Part shown: positions 53,704-62,682 of the stretch, in pieces
How the letters are laid out: every line of letters starts with the position of its first letter
Position numbering within the stretch: position 1 is the first letter of the stretch
Assembly: GCF_024199945.1 (NCBI RefSeq)
Contig: NZ_JANADP010000001.1
Span: forward strand, 6,758,001 to 6,822,000
From: Bradyrhizobium sp. CCGUVB4N
GTDB lineage: Bacteria; Pseudomonadota; Alphaproteobacteria; Rhizobiales; Xanthobacteraceae
Length of the DNA: 64,000 nt
Reading direction: 5' to 3'
Program-made: the position numbers and the translations under genes
Notes under the pieces: generated by a model
Seen by the model: only the letters and a program-made list of their open reading frames with translations
The model's database searches: none
What the model was told of the DNA's origin: nothing

Positions 53704-54576
53704 TCAAAAGCGCGCCTGCGCGGAGAACAGCCCGTGCGGACGCCACATCAGCACCAGCATCAGGGTTGCAAAGCCGACGGTGTCGCGGAACTGCAACCCG
53801 ACATAGGTCGCGACCAGGCTCTCGGCGATGCCGAGGATCATCGCCGCGACGAAGGTGCCACGGACATTGCCCAGCCCGCCCATGATGATGATCGGCAGCG
53901 TCTTGAAGGTGATGAGCTCGCCCATGCCGCCGTAGACACTGACGTTGACGGGCGCGGTCAGCACACCTGACAGCCCGGCAAGGCCGGCGCCGAGGATGAA
54001 GGTCCACAGCGCGATGTGGCGGACGTCGATGCCGACCACCGCACAGCACTCGATATTCTGCGAGACCGCGCGCATCGCCTTGCCCATGCGACTGTAGGTG
54101 ACCATCAGTTCGAGGCCGACGAACACGATGAGGCCGACAATGATGATGAGGATGCGCTGCTCGGCCAGCGTGAAGCCAAACAGCGTCACCGGCTCGATAT
54201 AGCCGCCGGAGAAGAACTTGTAGCTGCCACCGAACACCAGGATGACGGTATTCTGGAGGATCAGCGCGACGCCGAGGGTCGCGAGCACCCCGGCCTCGGC
54301 TGGCGCTCCCACGATCCGCTGCATCACGAGATTGCCGACGACGACGGCGATCAATGCCGTCGCCACCACGCCGATCACGATCGCCACCGGATAGGGCAGG
54401 TCGAAATAGTCGATCGCGAACCAGGCGCCGAAGGTCCCCAGCATGTAGTATTCGCCATGGGCGAAATTGATGGCGCGCAACACGCCGAAGATCATCGTCA
54501 TGCCAACGGCAACGATCGCGTAGACTGATCCGGAGACGATCCCGTTAACGACCTGCTCGATGACCGTGTAGAACAT
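53704..54576 (-). CDS. livH: Branched-chain amino acid-type ABC transporter permease LivH
   Basis: The product is 290 residues. GSVYAIVAVGMTMIFGVLRA and INFAHGEYYMLG near the N-terminus and SRMGKAMRAVSQNIECCAVV near residue 160 identify LivH. It starts 20 bases after the binding-protein stop. It forms the channel with LivM. Confidence 0.95.
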   Translation of the reverse strand: MFYTVIEQVVNGIVSGSVYAIVAVGMTMIFGVLRAINFAHGEYYMLGTFGAWFAIDYFDLPYPVAIVIGVVATALIAVVVGNLVMQRIVGAPAEAGVLATLGVALILQNTVILVFGGSYKFFSGGYIEPVTLFGFTLAEQRILIIIVGLIVFVGLELMVTYSRMGKAMRAVSQNIECCAVVGIDVRHIALWTFILGAGLAGLSGVLTAPVNVSVYGGMGELITFKTLPIIIMGGLGNVRGTFVAAMILGIAESLVATYVGLQFRDTVGFATLMLVLMWRPHGLFSAQARF

Positions 54577-54596
54577 ATGAGTCTCGTTGCTTTGCC

Positions 54597-55781
54597 TTAC
54601 TTCGGATAGTCGATCTCGGCCGAGTAGGCTCCCTTGATCGCGGGCTTGCCGTGCTCGATCTCCAGCAGGATCATCGGCAAGCGGGCCTGATTGTGATCGT
54701 CGAACGTCACCTCGCCAACTGCGCTATCGTAGTGGATGGCGGAGAGTGCGGCGCGGACCTTCTCGCGGTCGACGCTCTGGGCCTGCTCGATCGCCTTGGC
54801 CAGCAGATGCACCGTCTCCCAATGCACATAGGCGTGATTGTTTGGTGCCTCGCCGTACTCGGCGATGAACTTCTCCACGAAGGCCTTGCTCTTCGGGGAG
54901 TCGTACGCCGGAAGCCAGGCCGCCGCCTCGATGGCTCCTTCGAGCGCCTTCGGTGCCGCCTTGATCGAGCTTGCCGTATTGAACTCGGCATTGCCGATCA
55001 GCGGAATCTTGCCGGCGATCCCGACCTCGATCATCTGTCGACCGACGATGGGCGTCGAATCTGCATTGCCATACATGATGATGGCCTGGGCGCCGGAATC
55101 GCGGATCTTGGAAAGCACGCTGCGGAAATCGACTTCACCTTCCTTATAGTAATCCTCGGTCAGGATCTGGCTGTTGAAGCGAGGCAGGTACTTCTTGGTG
55201 AAGGCGATGGCCGCGCGCCCATAGTCGGTGTCGACGGAGAGGACGGCGTATTTGGTAAAGCCCTTCTTCTCGGCGGCGTATTGCAGCACGATCAGCGCGC
55301 GGTTCTCGTCGGTCGGATAGTTGCGGAAGGTCCATTTGAAGCCGCCGACACCGGCCTTGTACGTGATCATGGGGTTGGACGACGCCGCATTGAGGAGCAG
55401 CACACCCGCGTCCTCGGCAACCGGCTGCATGGCGAGCGTGACCGAGCTCGAGACGTCGCCGATGATGTAGTCGACCTGGTTCTGGTCGATCAGGCGCCGG
55501 GTCGCCGAAACGCCCTCGACCGGCGTCCCCTGGCTGTCCGCGGGCATGACGTTGATCTTGCGGCCCCCAACACCTCCGGCTGCGTTGATCTCTTTCGCCG
55601 CCATCTCGGCGCCGCGCAGCGAAAAAGCGCCATATCTGGCATTCGGACCGCTCATCGGCGCGACGAGGCCAAGCTTGACCGTGCCATCCTCAGTCCGGGC
55701 GAAGGCAATGGAGGAAGCGGATTGCAGTCCAATCAGGGCGGTCCCGATGCAGAATCCCCGTCGGCTCAACTCAATCGTCAT
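54597..55781 (-). CDS. HAAT-type amino acid/amide-binding protein with Tat-like signal
   Basis: ATG 55781 gives 394 residues; an open frame upstream crosses the control region. The N-terminus LSRRGFCIGTALIGLQSASS has a twin-arginine motif (S-R-R-x-F) before the hydrophobic core, so export in the folded state by Tat is likely. The mature part KLGLVAPMSGPNARYGAF and NQVDYIIGDVSSSVTLAM matches type I binding proteins of Liv importers. The ligand is unknown; the adjoining hydantoinase and aminotransferase genes suggest a cyclic amide or unusual amino acid. Confidence 0.92.
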   Translation of the reverse strand: MTIELSRRGFCIGTALIGLQSASSIAFARTEDGTVKLGLVAPMSGPNARYGAFSLRGAEMAAKEINAAGGVGGRKINVMPADSQGTPVEGVSATRRLIDQNQVDYIIGDVSSSVTLAMQPVAEDAGVLLLNAASSNPMITYKAGVGGFKWTFRNYPTDENRALIVLQYAAEKKGFTKYAVLSVDTDYGRAAIAFTKKYLPRFNSQILTEDYYKEGEVDFRSVLSKIRDSGAQAIIMYGNADSTPIVGRQMIEVGIAGKIPLIGNAEFNTASSIKAAPKALEGAIEAAAWLPAYDSPKSKAFVEKFIAEYGEAPNNHAYVHWETVHLLAKAIEQAQSVDREKVRAALSAIHYDSAVGEVTFDDHNQARLPMILLEIEHGKPAIKGAYSAEIDYPK

Positions 55782-55986
55782 TTCCCCGCTCCATTGCTGC
55801 TGCAAATCTATGCGCCTGACCACTCCGCCGCTTTTGCGATCTTGCTCTTGGAATTTTTTGCTGCGGCCGACGGTAAAAAATAGATTTGCAGCTGCGGGCG
55901 GGGGAAGCACGACTGCGGTCTGCCGCCATAGCGAATTCTTATGGCGGGATCCACGCGCGCGTGCCGCGAGCCGGCGACCGTCCGGA
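55782..55986. promoter_or_regulatory. Control region between aldehyde dehydrogenase and Liv genes
   Basis: The gap holds the perfect interrupted palindrome ccgccata-gcgaattct-tatggcgg (55923-55947), about 140 bases before the binding-protein start. Its left half with flank repeats the one at 48782. It suggests LysR-controlled transcription starting here for the Liv operon. Confidence 0.6.
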
Positions 55987-57468
55987 TCAATCCAGCTTGA
56001 TCCAGACCCCCTTCGTGTTCAGGTACTCGTCGAGCTGCTCGGTACCGCCTTCTCGGCCATATCCGCTCATCTTGTAACCGCCGAAGGGCAAGGCAGGGTC
56101 GATGGCGTGATAGGTGTTTACCCAGACCGATCCGGCGCGCAGACTGCGCGAGATGATGTGGGCCTTGCTCACATCACGCGTGAACAGACCCGCCGCGAGC
56201 CCATATGGCGTCGCATTGGCACGCGTCACGGCTTCATCCAGCGTGTCGAACGGCAAAGCGGAAATGACCGGACCGAAGATTTCGTCACGGGCGATCTGCA
56301 TGTTGTCGGAGACGCCGGCGAACACGGTCGGCTCGACGAAATTGCCCTTCGCAAGCGCGCCCTCTTTCAGTCTTCGGCCCCCGGCCACGAGCTTCGCACC
56401 CTCGTCGCGCCCGCTCCGCAGGAATCCTTCGACCTTGTCGAGCTGTCGCTCGGACACGATCGGTCCGATCTCGGTTGTGGGATCGGCGCCATCGCCGATC
56501 TTCAGGGCCGAAGCAAACTTGCCGAGCCGTTCGACCAGCTCGTCGTGGATCGATCGTTCGACGAACAAACGGGAGCCGGCGATACAGATCTGGCCCGAAT
56601 TGGCGAATGCGGCCATCGCGGCAATCGGCACAGCTTTGTCGAGATCCGCGTCGGCACAGACGATGACCGGCGACTTTCCACCGAGCTCGAGCGCCACCCG
56701 CTTGAGGTTGCCGGCCGAGGCGCGAACGATGGCCTGTCCTGTAGCTGTCGAGCCAGTGAAGACGATCTTGTCGACCCCGGAATGTTCAGCCAGCGGCGCA
56801 CCCGCCTCCTGTCCGGTCCCGGTCACGACGTTGACCACGCCGGGCGGCACACCCGCCTCGTTCATCAGATCCGCGATCAGCAGTGGCGTCAGCGGCGCCT
56901 CTTCGGAGGGCTTGAGCACGATGGTGCAGCCGGTCGCGAGCGCAGGGCCGATCTTCCACACAGATGCCGCCGTGGGTGCGTTCCACGGGATGATGGCGCC
57001 AATGACGCCCACCGGCTCCTTTCGCGTGAAGGAGACGATGTCACCCGGAAGCGAATTGTCGATTGTCTGGCCGTGGATCGCGGTGGCCATGCCGGCGTAA
57101 TATCGGAGCATGCCGAGCACGCGAAGCTTGTTCGCCCGCGTCCTGACGATCGGCATGCCCATGTCAGTCGTGTCGGACTGGCTGATCTCCTCCCAGTGCT
57201 TCTCGAAGAGGTCGGCGATCCGCAGCAGCAGCGCTTGCCGCTCGAACGGCTTGAAGCGGCTCCACGGGCCATCAAACGCCCGACGGGCCGCGGTGACGGC
57301 AAGGCCGATATCGGCCGCGTCGCCACGCGGCACGCGACCGATCACCTCGCCTGTCGCAGGGTTGCGCGTCTCGAAGACCTTCCCCGAGCGGGCTTCTACC
57401 CATGCGCCATCGATGAACATCTTGCGGGTTCGGCCGTCGATCGGAAATCGAATCTCGGCTTTTGTCAT
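55987..57468 (-). CDS. NAD(P)-dependent aldehyde dehydrogenase
   Basis: The product is 493 residues. The catalytic Cys is in NSGQICIAGSR (near residue 292), the general-base Glu in LELGGKSP (near 257), and PWNAPTAAS and FTGSTATGQ mark the cofactor site. It is upstream of the Liv operon on the same strand. It probably oxidises a semialdehyde formed after transamination of the imported compound. Confidence 0.93.
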   Translation of the reverse strand: MTKAEIRFPIDGRTRKMFIDGAWVEARSGKVFETRNPATGEVIGRVPRGDAADIGLAVTAARRAFDGPWSRFKPFERQALLLRIADLFEKHWEEISQSDTTDMGMPIVRTRANKLRVLGMLRYYAGMATAIHGQTIDNSLPGDIVSFTRKEPVGVIGAIIPWNAPTAASVWKIGPALATGCTIVLKPSEEAPLTPLLIADLMNEAGVPPGVVNVVTGTGQEAGAPLAEHSGVDKIVFTGSTATGQAIVRASAGNLKRVALELGGKSPVIVCADADLDKAVPIAAMAAFANSGQICIAGSRLFVERSIHDELVERLGKFASALKIGDGADPTTEIGPIVSERQLDKVEGFLRSGRDEGAKLVAGGRRLKEGALAKGNFVEPTVFAGVSDNMQIARDEIFGPVISALPFDTLDEAVTRANATPYGLAAGLFTRDVSKAHIISRSLRAGSVWVNTYHAIDPALPFGGYKMSGYGREGGTEQLDEYLNTKGVWIKLD

Positions 57469-57758
57469 TGGTCTGCTCCTGTCTCGACGGAGGCGGTTGC
57501 AAGATGCTCGCCTTCGTTTGATGCCGTGCCTTCATTGCAACGTTTCTTCGCCTCGGAAGCTCACGGATGCAACCCTCTCGACGCCCTCGCGAGAGACGAT
57601 GTGGCGTGCCTGATCGCAGCAAGATCGTCACCGCCGCCGCGCGTCGCGGTCTGGCGTCGTCCGAACGCGTCGGAGACAAAGCCTGCGGCTGATGCGCCCA
57701 GCGCCAATGGCTCGGGAACTCCTACGGATCGTCCAATCGGGATTGCTCTTCGCGAAAA
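57469..57758. other. 290-base gap without recognisable gene
   Basis: I find no supported coding frame, palindrome or terminator in this stretch between the phosphatase stop and the aldehyde dehydrogenase start. The promoter of the aldehyde dehydrogenase should be in its left part near 57480-57560. Confidence 0.4.
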
Positions 57759-58337
57759 TCACAGCTCTTCGAGGCGACGCCACGCATGCAGCACGCGACG
57801 ATCATGCAGTCGAAACGCGAAGAAGCAACCGCCGCCAGCGGGTTGGTCATGGGCGCGAGCAATCGCAAAACCGGAATAATGGCAGTATAGGAGAGTACCA
57901 ACGCCACCGTGGCCGACAAGGAGCACATCACCCGGCCTGTCGTGCGCCAATACGCGCTCTACCTCCTGGACAATGCGCAACTGGGCGTCAATCGCTCGTT
58001 CCCAGCCACGAACGCTGATGCGGGGGTGCCCGAAGAACTGATTGGCCACTGCCTCGAACTCGTCGGGGACGAGGAAGCCCGTGGCCGATCGGTCGTTCTC
58101 ATGCATCGCCTCGCACACCTCTACGTCAACGCCCAGCTTTGCGGCAATGATCTCAGCCGTCTCGATCGCCTTCCGCTCTCCGCTGGAGATGACCCGCGTG
58201 GTACCCGACAGCGATCCGGTGATCGTCACGGCTTCTGTACGCGCCTTCCCAACCGCACTCAGACCCCAGCGCGGAACGGGGATCGACGGATCGATATTCA
58301 CCTGAGGATGGGTCAGATAGCGTACGACATTTGTCAT
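57759..58337 (-). CDS. Histidine phosphatase-family protein with variant RHG motif
   Basis: The product is 192 residues. The family start VVRYLTHPQVN has T-H-P in place of the R-H-G of phosphoglycerate-mutase-like enzymes, so the nucleophilic His remains but the phosphate-binding Arg is Thr. The second motif VLLVGHGGVGTLLY is intact, as are SSGERKAIETAEIIA (Arg) and a middle Glu (VCEAMHEND). Sister sequences with THP-type starts exist, so the change may be a subfamily trait. It follows the ABC operon by 57 bases and could dephosphorylate a sugar phosphate. Confidence 0.8.
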   Translation of the reverse strand: MTNVVRYLTHPQVNIDPSIPVPRWGLSAVGKARTEAVTITGSLSGTTRVISSGERKAIETAEIIAAKLGVDVEVCEAMHENDRSATGFLVPDEFEAVANQFFGHPRISVRGWERAIDAQLRIVQEVERVLAHDRPGDVLLVGHGGVGTLLYCHYSGFAIARAHDQPAGGGCFFAFRLHDRRVLHAWRRLEEL

Positions 58338-58394
58338 GATTGAACGATCGCGCCATCGAGCCTGCTTGCAACCGGAGTCGCACCGTTAGTCGAT

Positions 58395-59474
58395 CTATGT
58401 GGCAACGCGCAACCCGGAAGCATCAAAGACGTGCACGTCGGAAGTCGCCGCAACGACCGTCACCGTTTCGCCTGGCGCCGGCGTCTGGCGGCCGCGGATC
58501 TCGACAACGAACATCCTGCCGTCGACGCGGCGCACATAGGCGAACGAGGCCTCGCCAAGCCGTTCGACCAGCTCGACGATGCCCTCGGCGACGAATCCGC
58601 CGTCGGTGCCCCGGACAAGATGCTCCGGACGGACGCCGACCGTCAGCGTGTCGCCGACTTTCAATGAGGGCGCCGGCAAATCGAAGTTGCGAAAGCCGGG
58701 TCCAGTCACACGTGCGCATCCACCCTCCACACTGCCAACCTTGGCCTCGAAGAAATTCATCGCAGGCGAGCCGATGAAGCCCGCAACGAACAGATTGGCG
58801 GGCGCATAGTAGAGATCCAGCGGCCTGCCGACCTGCTCGATGCAACCCTTGTTCATCACGACGATCCGATCGGCGAGTGTCATCGCCTCGACCTGATCGT
58901 GCGTGACATAGACGATGGTGGATTTCAGCAGCCTGTGCAAATTCGCGATCTCAACGCGCGTCGAGACGCGCAGGGACGCATCGAGATTGGAGAGCGGCTC
59001 ATCGAACAGGAAAACGGCCGGCTCGCGCACGATCGCGCGACCGATCGCGACGCGTTGTCGCTGGCCGCCGGAGAGATCGCGTGGATAGCGCTCGAGCAGC
59101 TCATCGAGTCGCAGCATGCGGGCCGCCTCCGAGACACGCCGATCGCGCTCAGCGGGCGGGACTCCGGTGAACTTCAACCCAAACGTCATGTTCTTGCGTA
59201 CGTTCATGTGTGGATAGAGCGCGTAGGACTGAAACACCATGGCGATGCCACGCTCGGCAGGCGCGAGCGTATTGACGAGCTTGCCGGCAATATGGATGTC
59301 GCCGCCCGATGCACCGTCGAGCCCGGCAATCATGCGCAGCAGCGTCGACTTGCCACAACCTGAAGGGCCGACGAGAACGACAAATTCACCATCCTCGATG
59401 CTGAGGTTGACATCGTTGAGCACTGTCGTCGCGCCATAACGCTTGTTGAGGTGCTCGATGCGCAGATTGGCCAT
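58395..59474 (-). CDS. Sugar ABC transporter ATP-binding protein (UgpC/MsmX type)
   Basis: The product is 359 residues. Walker A GPSGCGKST, signature DLSGGQRQRVAIGRAI and Walker B VFLFDEPLSNLDA are intact, and a TOBE domain from about residue 240 ends the protein. It is the last gene of the importer MurQ - binding protein - MalF - MalG - ATPase. As with the gene at 41009 it may serve several importers. Confidence 0.93.
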   Translation of the reverse strand: MANLRIEHLNKRYGATTVLNDVNLSIEDGEFVVLVGPSGCGKSTLLRMIAGLDGASGGDIHIAGKLVNTLAPAERGIAMVFQSYALYPHMNVRKNMTFGLKFTGVPPAERDRRVSEAARMLRLDELLERYPRDLSGGQRQRVAIGRAIVREPAVFLFDEPLSNLDASLRVSTRVEIANLHRLLKSTIVYVTHDQVEAMTLADRIVVMNKGCIEQVGRPLDLYYAPANLFVAGFIGSPAMNFFEAKVGSVEGGCARVTGPGFRNFDLPAPSLKVGDTLTVGVRPEHLVRGTDGGFVAEGIVELVERLGEASFAYVRRVDGRMFVVEIRGRQTPAPGETVTVVAATSDVHVFDASGLRVAT

Positions 59475-59482
59475 TTGACAAC

Positions 59483-60316
59483 CTATTTGACTGCGCCGGA
59501 GGTGAGGCCTGCGATGAGTTGGCGCGAGAGGATCACGTAGATGATGACGACAGGCAGGATCGCCATCGACAGCGCGGCGAGCACGGAATTCCAGTCGGTG
59601 ATGTATTGGCCGAGAAACTGCTGCACGCCGAGCGTCACCGTATGGGTCGAATCGCTCGACGTCAGAATCAATGGAAACCAGAGGTCGTTCCAGATCGGCA
59701 CGATGGTGAAGACGGCCACCGTCGCGATCGCCGGGCGCAGCAGAGGCAGGACCACCTCGAAGAAGATGCGGGTTTCCGGCACGCCGTCGCAGCGTGCCGC
59801 GTCGCGCAGGTCCTTGGGGATCTGCTGAACGAACTCGCTCAGGATGAAGATCGACATCGGCAGCCCCTGCGCGACATAGACGAGGATCAAGGCCGTCAGC
59901 GTGTCGTTGAGGCCGGCGGACCGCATCATATTGAGGATCGCGACGGACCCGAGCCGGATCGGAACCATGATGCCGATCGACAGAAACAGTGCCAGCGCCG
60001 TCGAACCGCGAAAGCGGTATTCGGTCAGCGCCCAGGCCGCCATCGCGCCGAACAGCAGCACGAGCCCCATGCTGACGAGGGTCACGATCAGCGAATTCGA
60101 ATAGTAGGTCAGGATATGGGAGGAGCGAAAAACCTTCTCATAGCCGACGAGGCTGAAAGTCGTGGCGTCCGGCGGCGCAAGCGGGCTGCCGAAGATGGCG
60201 CTGCGCACCTTGAACGAATTCATGACCACGAGCAGGATTGGACCGACCGCCAGCAGGCTATAGGCGATCAGGACGAGATGAACGCTCAGGCTCCTTGCGC
60301 GCTGCTCCGCCGTCAT
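59483..60316 (-). CDS. ABC transporter permease, MalG type (amino-sugar operon)
   Basis: ATG 60316 starts MTAEQRARSLSVHLVLIAYS; the open frame above it overlaps the partner gene and is not real. The product is 277 residues with six membrane segments. The EAA loop DLRDAARCDGVPETRIFFEV is near residue 185, and the end is IAGLTSGAVK. It starts 13 bases after the MalF-type stop. Confidence 0.9.
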   Translation of the reverse strand: MTAEQRARSLSVHLVLIAYSLLAVGPILLVVMNSFKVRSAIFGSPLAPPDATTFSLVGYEKVFRSSHILTYYSNSLIVTLVSMGLVLLFGAMAAWALTEYRFRGSTALALFLSIGIMVPIRLGSVAILNMMRSAGLNDTLTALILVYVAQGLPMSIFILSEFVQQIPKDLRDAARCDGVPETRIFFEVVLPLLRPAIATVAVFTIVPIWNDLWFPLILTSSDSTHTVTLGVQQFLGQYITDWNSVLAALSMAILPVVIIYVILSRQLIAGLTSGAVK

Positions 60317-60329
60317 CCCGCCACCCCTT

Positions 60330-61280
60330 TCAGAATGCGTAACGGCGGATGCGCCGCTGCACGAAGAAGAGATAGAGGCAGAGGCCGACGAGGATGACAA
60401 GGAACATGACGGTCGCGACCGCGGAGCCCATGGTCGGATTGCCGAGCTGCAGCTGATTGCCGAAGAAGGTGCGGTAGAAGAAGGTGCCGAGAATGTCGGT
60501 CGCGAAATTCGGCCCCGCAAGCGCGCCCTTGATTGAATAGATCAGGTCGAACGCGTTGAAGTTGGCAACGAAGGTCAAGACCGAGACCAGGCTGATCGTC
60601 GGCAGGACCAGCGGAAGCTTGATGTGGAAGAAGATACGGAAATGTCCGAGCCCGTCGACGCGTGCCGCGTCGATCAATTCTTCGGGGATGTTGAGCAGGG
60701 CGGCATAGATCAGCATCATCGGGATGCCGACAAATTGCCAGACGGAAATGAGGGACAGCGTCACGAGCGCGCTCGATTCGAGCCCCAACCAGGGAGCAAA
60801 CAGCGAGCCCAGACCCACGGCCTTCAAGGCGCCGGCAGCGACGCCCCATAGCGGGGAAAGGATCAGGTTCCAGGAGAAGCCGACGATGACAACCGAAAGC
60901 ATCGTGGGCAGAAACATGACTGTGCGATAAAATCCCTTGAGCCTCAGACCCGGCAGGCTCAGCAATCCAGCGAGCGCGATACCGACTGGATTCTGCACGC
61001 ACATGTGCACGGCGAAGAAGATCAGATTGTTTCCGAAGGCATTCCAGAATGGCTTCGACCAGAGCGCATCGCCGAGCAGCGTCGCGAAATTGGCGAGCCC
61101 AACGAAAGACCGGGCTCCCGACGGATCGCTCGTATAGGTGGAGAGCGTCATCGTCGCAACGAGCGGATAGATCGAGAATAGAGTATAGATCGCAACCGCC
61201 GGCCCGAGAAAGAACAGCAGAAGACCCGCGAGTTTTGCGCGAGGCATCTGGGCAGTGATGTTCGAAACGGATTCGGGCAT
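60330..61280 (-). CDS. ABC transporter permease, MalF type (amino-sugar operon)
   Basis: The product is 316 residues. The first membrane segment LAGLLLFFLGPAVAIYTLFS is followed by five more, with the EAA loop ELIDAARVDGLGHFRIFFHI near residue 210. A 138-base gap with a hairpin separates it from the binding-protein gene upstream. Confidence 0.9.
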   Translation of the reverse strand: MPESVSNITAQMPRAKLAGLLLFFLGPAVAIYTLFSIYPLVATMTLSTYTSDPSGARSFVGLANFATLLGDALWSKPFWNAFGNNLIFFAVHMCVQNPVGIALAGLLSLPGLRLKGFYRTVMFLPTMLSVVIVGFSWNLILSPLWGVAAGALKAVGLGSLFAPWLGLESSALVTLSLISVWQFVGIPMMLIYAALLNIPEELIDAARVDGLGHFRIFFHIKLPLVLPTISLVSVLTFVANFNAFDLIYSIKGALAGPNFATDILGTFFYRTFFGNQLQLGNPTMGSAVATVMFLVILVGLCLYLFFVQRRIRRYAF

Positions 61281-61382
61281 GACGGGAAGAGATTGAACCT
61301 AGCGTGCGTTATCGTCCCTCTCCGCGCCTGCGGCTAGTGCCGCGAGTCGGCGGAGTATGTAGGTAGGATCGAACAAGGAAAA

Positions 61383-61412
61383 TCCCTCTCCCCGCAAGCG
61401 CGGAGAGAGGGA
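61383..61412 (-). terminator. Stem-loop after the binding-protein gene (attenuator candidate)
   Basis: tccctctccccgc and gcggagagaggga pair over 13 positions with one mismatch around a 4-base loop. In the direction of transcription the stem is followed by a short TTTT. It lies just 6 bases after the binding-protein stop, so it could end part of the transcripts or protect the message, giving more binding protein than permease. Confidence 0.5.
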
Positions 61413-61418
61413 CTGGCT

Positions 61419-62681
61419 TCACTTGGCAGGCTTGTACCACTTGTCGAGGCCGTCCTGCAGTTGCTTGCCGGCAGCATCAGGCGTCAGCTTGCCGTTCACG
61501 ACCTGCGCCGACACGTTCCAGAGCTCGTTTTCCAGGTTTGGCGTACCGCGAGACAGGATCTGATACGAGTTGCGGATCGTCGACTTGCAGGTCTGGCGCC
61601 AGCCGACCATCGTCGCCGCGACGTCGTCATCGACCTTCACCGGCGTCTTGGCGAGAGGAAAGAAACCGGGAAGCGCGTTGGCGTAGATCGTTGCGAACTC
61701 CGGCGTCGTCAGCCATTCCAGGAACTTCTTCGCATCTTCCTTGTTCTTCGAAGCTGCGTTGACACCCATCGCGATGTCGGTGTGATCGGAGATATAGCAA
61801 TCCGCCGTGCCGGCCGGCCGCGGCGGCGGGAATGCCCCCATGGCAAACTTCGCCTGGCCGCGGAATGTCGAGATGTCCCACGAGCCAGCCGCATAGATTG
61901 CGCCCTTGCCGAGCGAGAACAGGTTCTGGCTGTCAGCGTAGGTCTGCGCCTGGAAACCCGATCCAAGATACGGTGCCCAGCTCGCGATCTCTTTGAAGGC
62001 GGCAACGTATTGCGGATCGGTGAGCTTCTCCTTGCCGGCAATCAGATTGGCGCGACCCGCCTCGCCCTTCCAATAGTCCGGACCGACATTCTGGAATCCC
62101 ATGGTCGCGGCCTCCCATTGATCAGCCGTGCCCATCACCAGCGGGACATAGGTCCCGTCCTTCTTGAATTTCTCGAGCACGGCGTGGAATTCGTCGAGCG
62201 TCTTCGGTTCGGACACGCCGAGTTTGGCGAATGCTTCCTTGTTGTAGATAAACCCTGCGATTACCGAGGCCATCGGAACACAGAAGGTGGTCTTGCCATC
62301 GTCGGTCTGCCACGCGGCCTTCGCGACATCAGAGAAATTGTCCATGCCCTTGATGCCGTCGACTGCGTCGAGCTGATGCTTTTGATAGAGCGCGAGCGAG
62401 GCGTCGAACGGACGGCAGGTAATCAGGTCGCCGGCGGTGCCGCCATCGAGCCGCGCATTGAGAGCGGCGTTGTATTCCTTGGGCGCGGACGGCGCGAATT
62501 CGATCTTGATGTCGGGATAGTGTTTGTTGAAGGCGGGAATGATCTTCGAATTCCAGATATCGGCGTCGTCGTTACGCCAGCTCTCGATCTTCAATGAGCC
62601 TGCCTGGGCCGACGCCAGCCCCGCGAGCAACGCCAACGCGGCAACCTCAGCTCCCAATGCGGCCTTGAATGTCCGTCTCAT
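61419..62681 (-). CDS. Extracellular solute-binding protein (amino-sugar operon)
   Basis: The product is 420 residues. The signal peptide core is LGAEVAALALLAGLASAQAG, cleaved near residue 27, and the mature start SLKIESWRNDDADIW is CUT1-like. It begins one base after the MurQ-like stop. The partner genes suggest N-acetylglucosamine, chitobiose or a muramic acid sugar as ligand; I cannot choose between them. Confidence 0.9.
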   Translation of the reverse strand: MRRTFKAALGAEVAALALLAGLASAQAGSLKIESWRNDDADIWNSKIIPAFNKHYPDIKIEFAPSAPKEYNAALNARLDGGTAGDLITCRPFDASLALYQKHQLDAVDGIKGMDNFSDVAKAAWQTDDGKTTFCVPMASVIAGFIYNKEAFAKLGVSEPKTLDEFHAVLEKFKKDGTYVPLVMGTADQWEAATMGFQNVGPDYWKGEAGRANLIAGKEKLTDPQYVAAFKEIASWAPYLGSGFQAQTYADSQNLFSLGKGAIYAAGSWDISTFRGQAKFAMGAFPPPRPAGTADCYISDHTDIAMGVNAASKNKEDAKKFLEWLTTPEFATIYANALPGFFPLAKTPVKVDDDVAATMVGWRQTCKSTIRNSYQILSRGTPNLENELWNVSAQVVNGKLTPDAAGKQLQDGLDKWYKPAK

Positions 62682-62682
62682 G

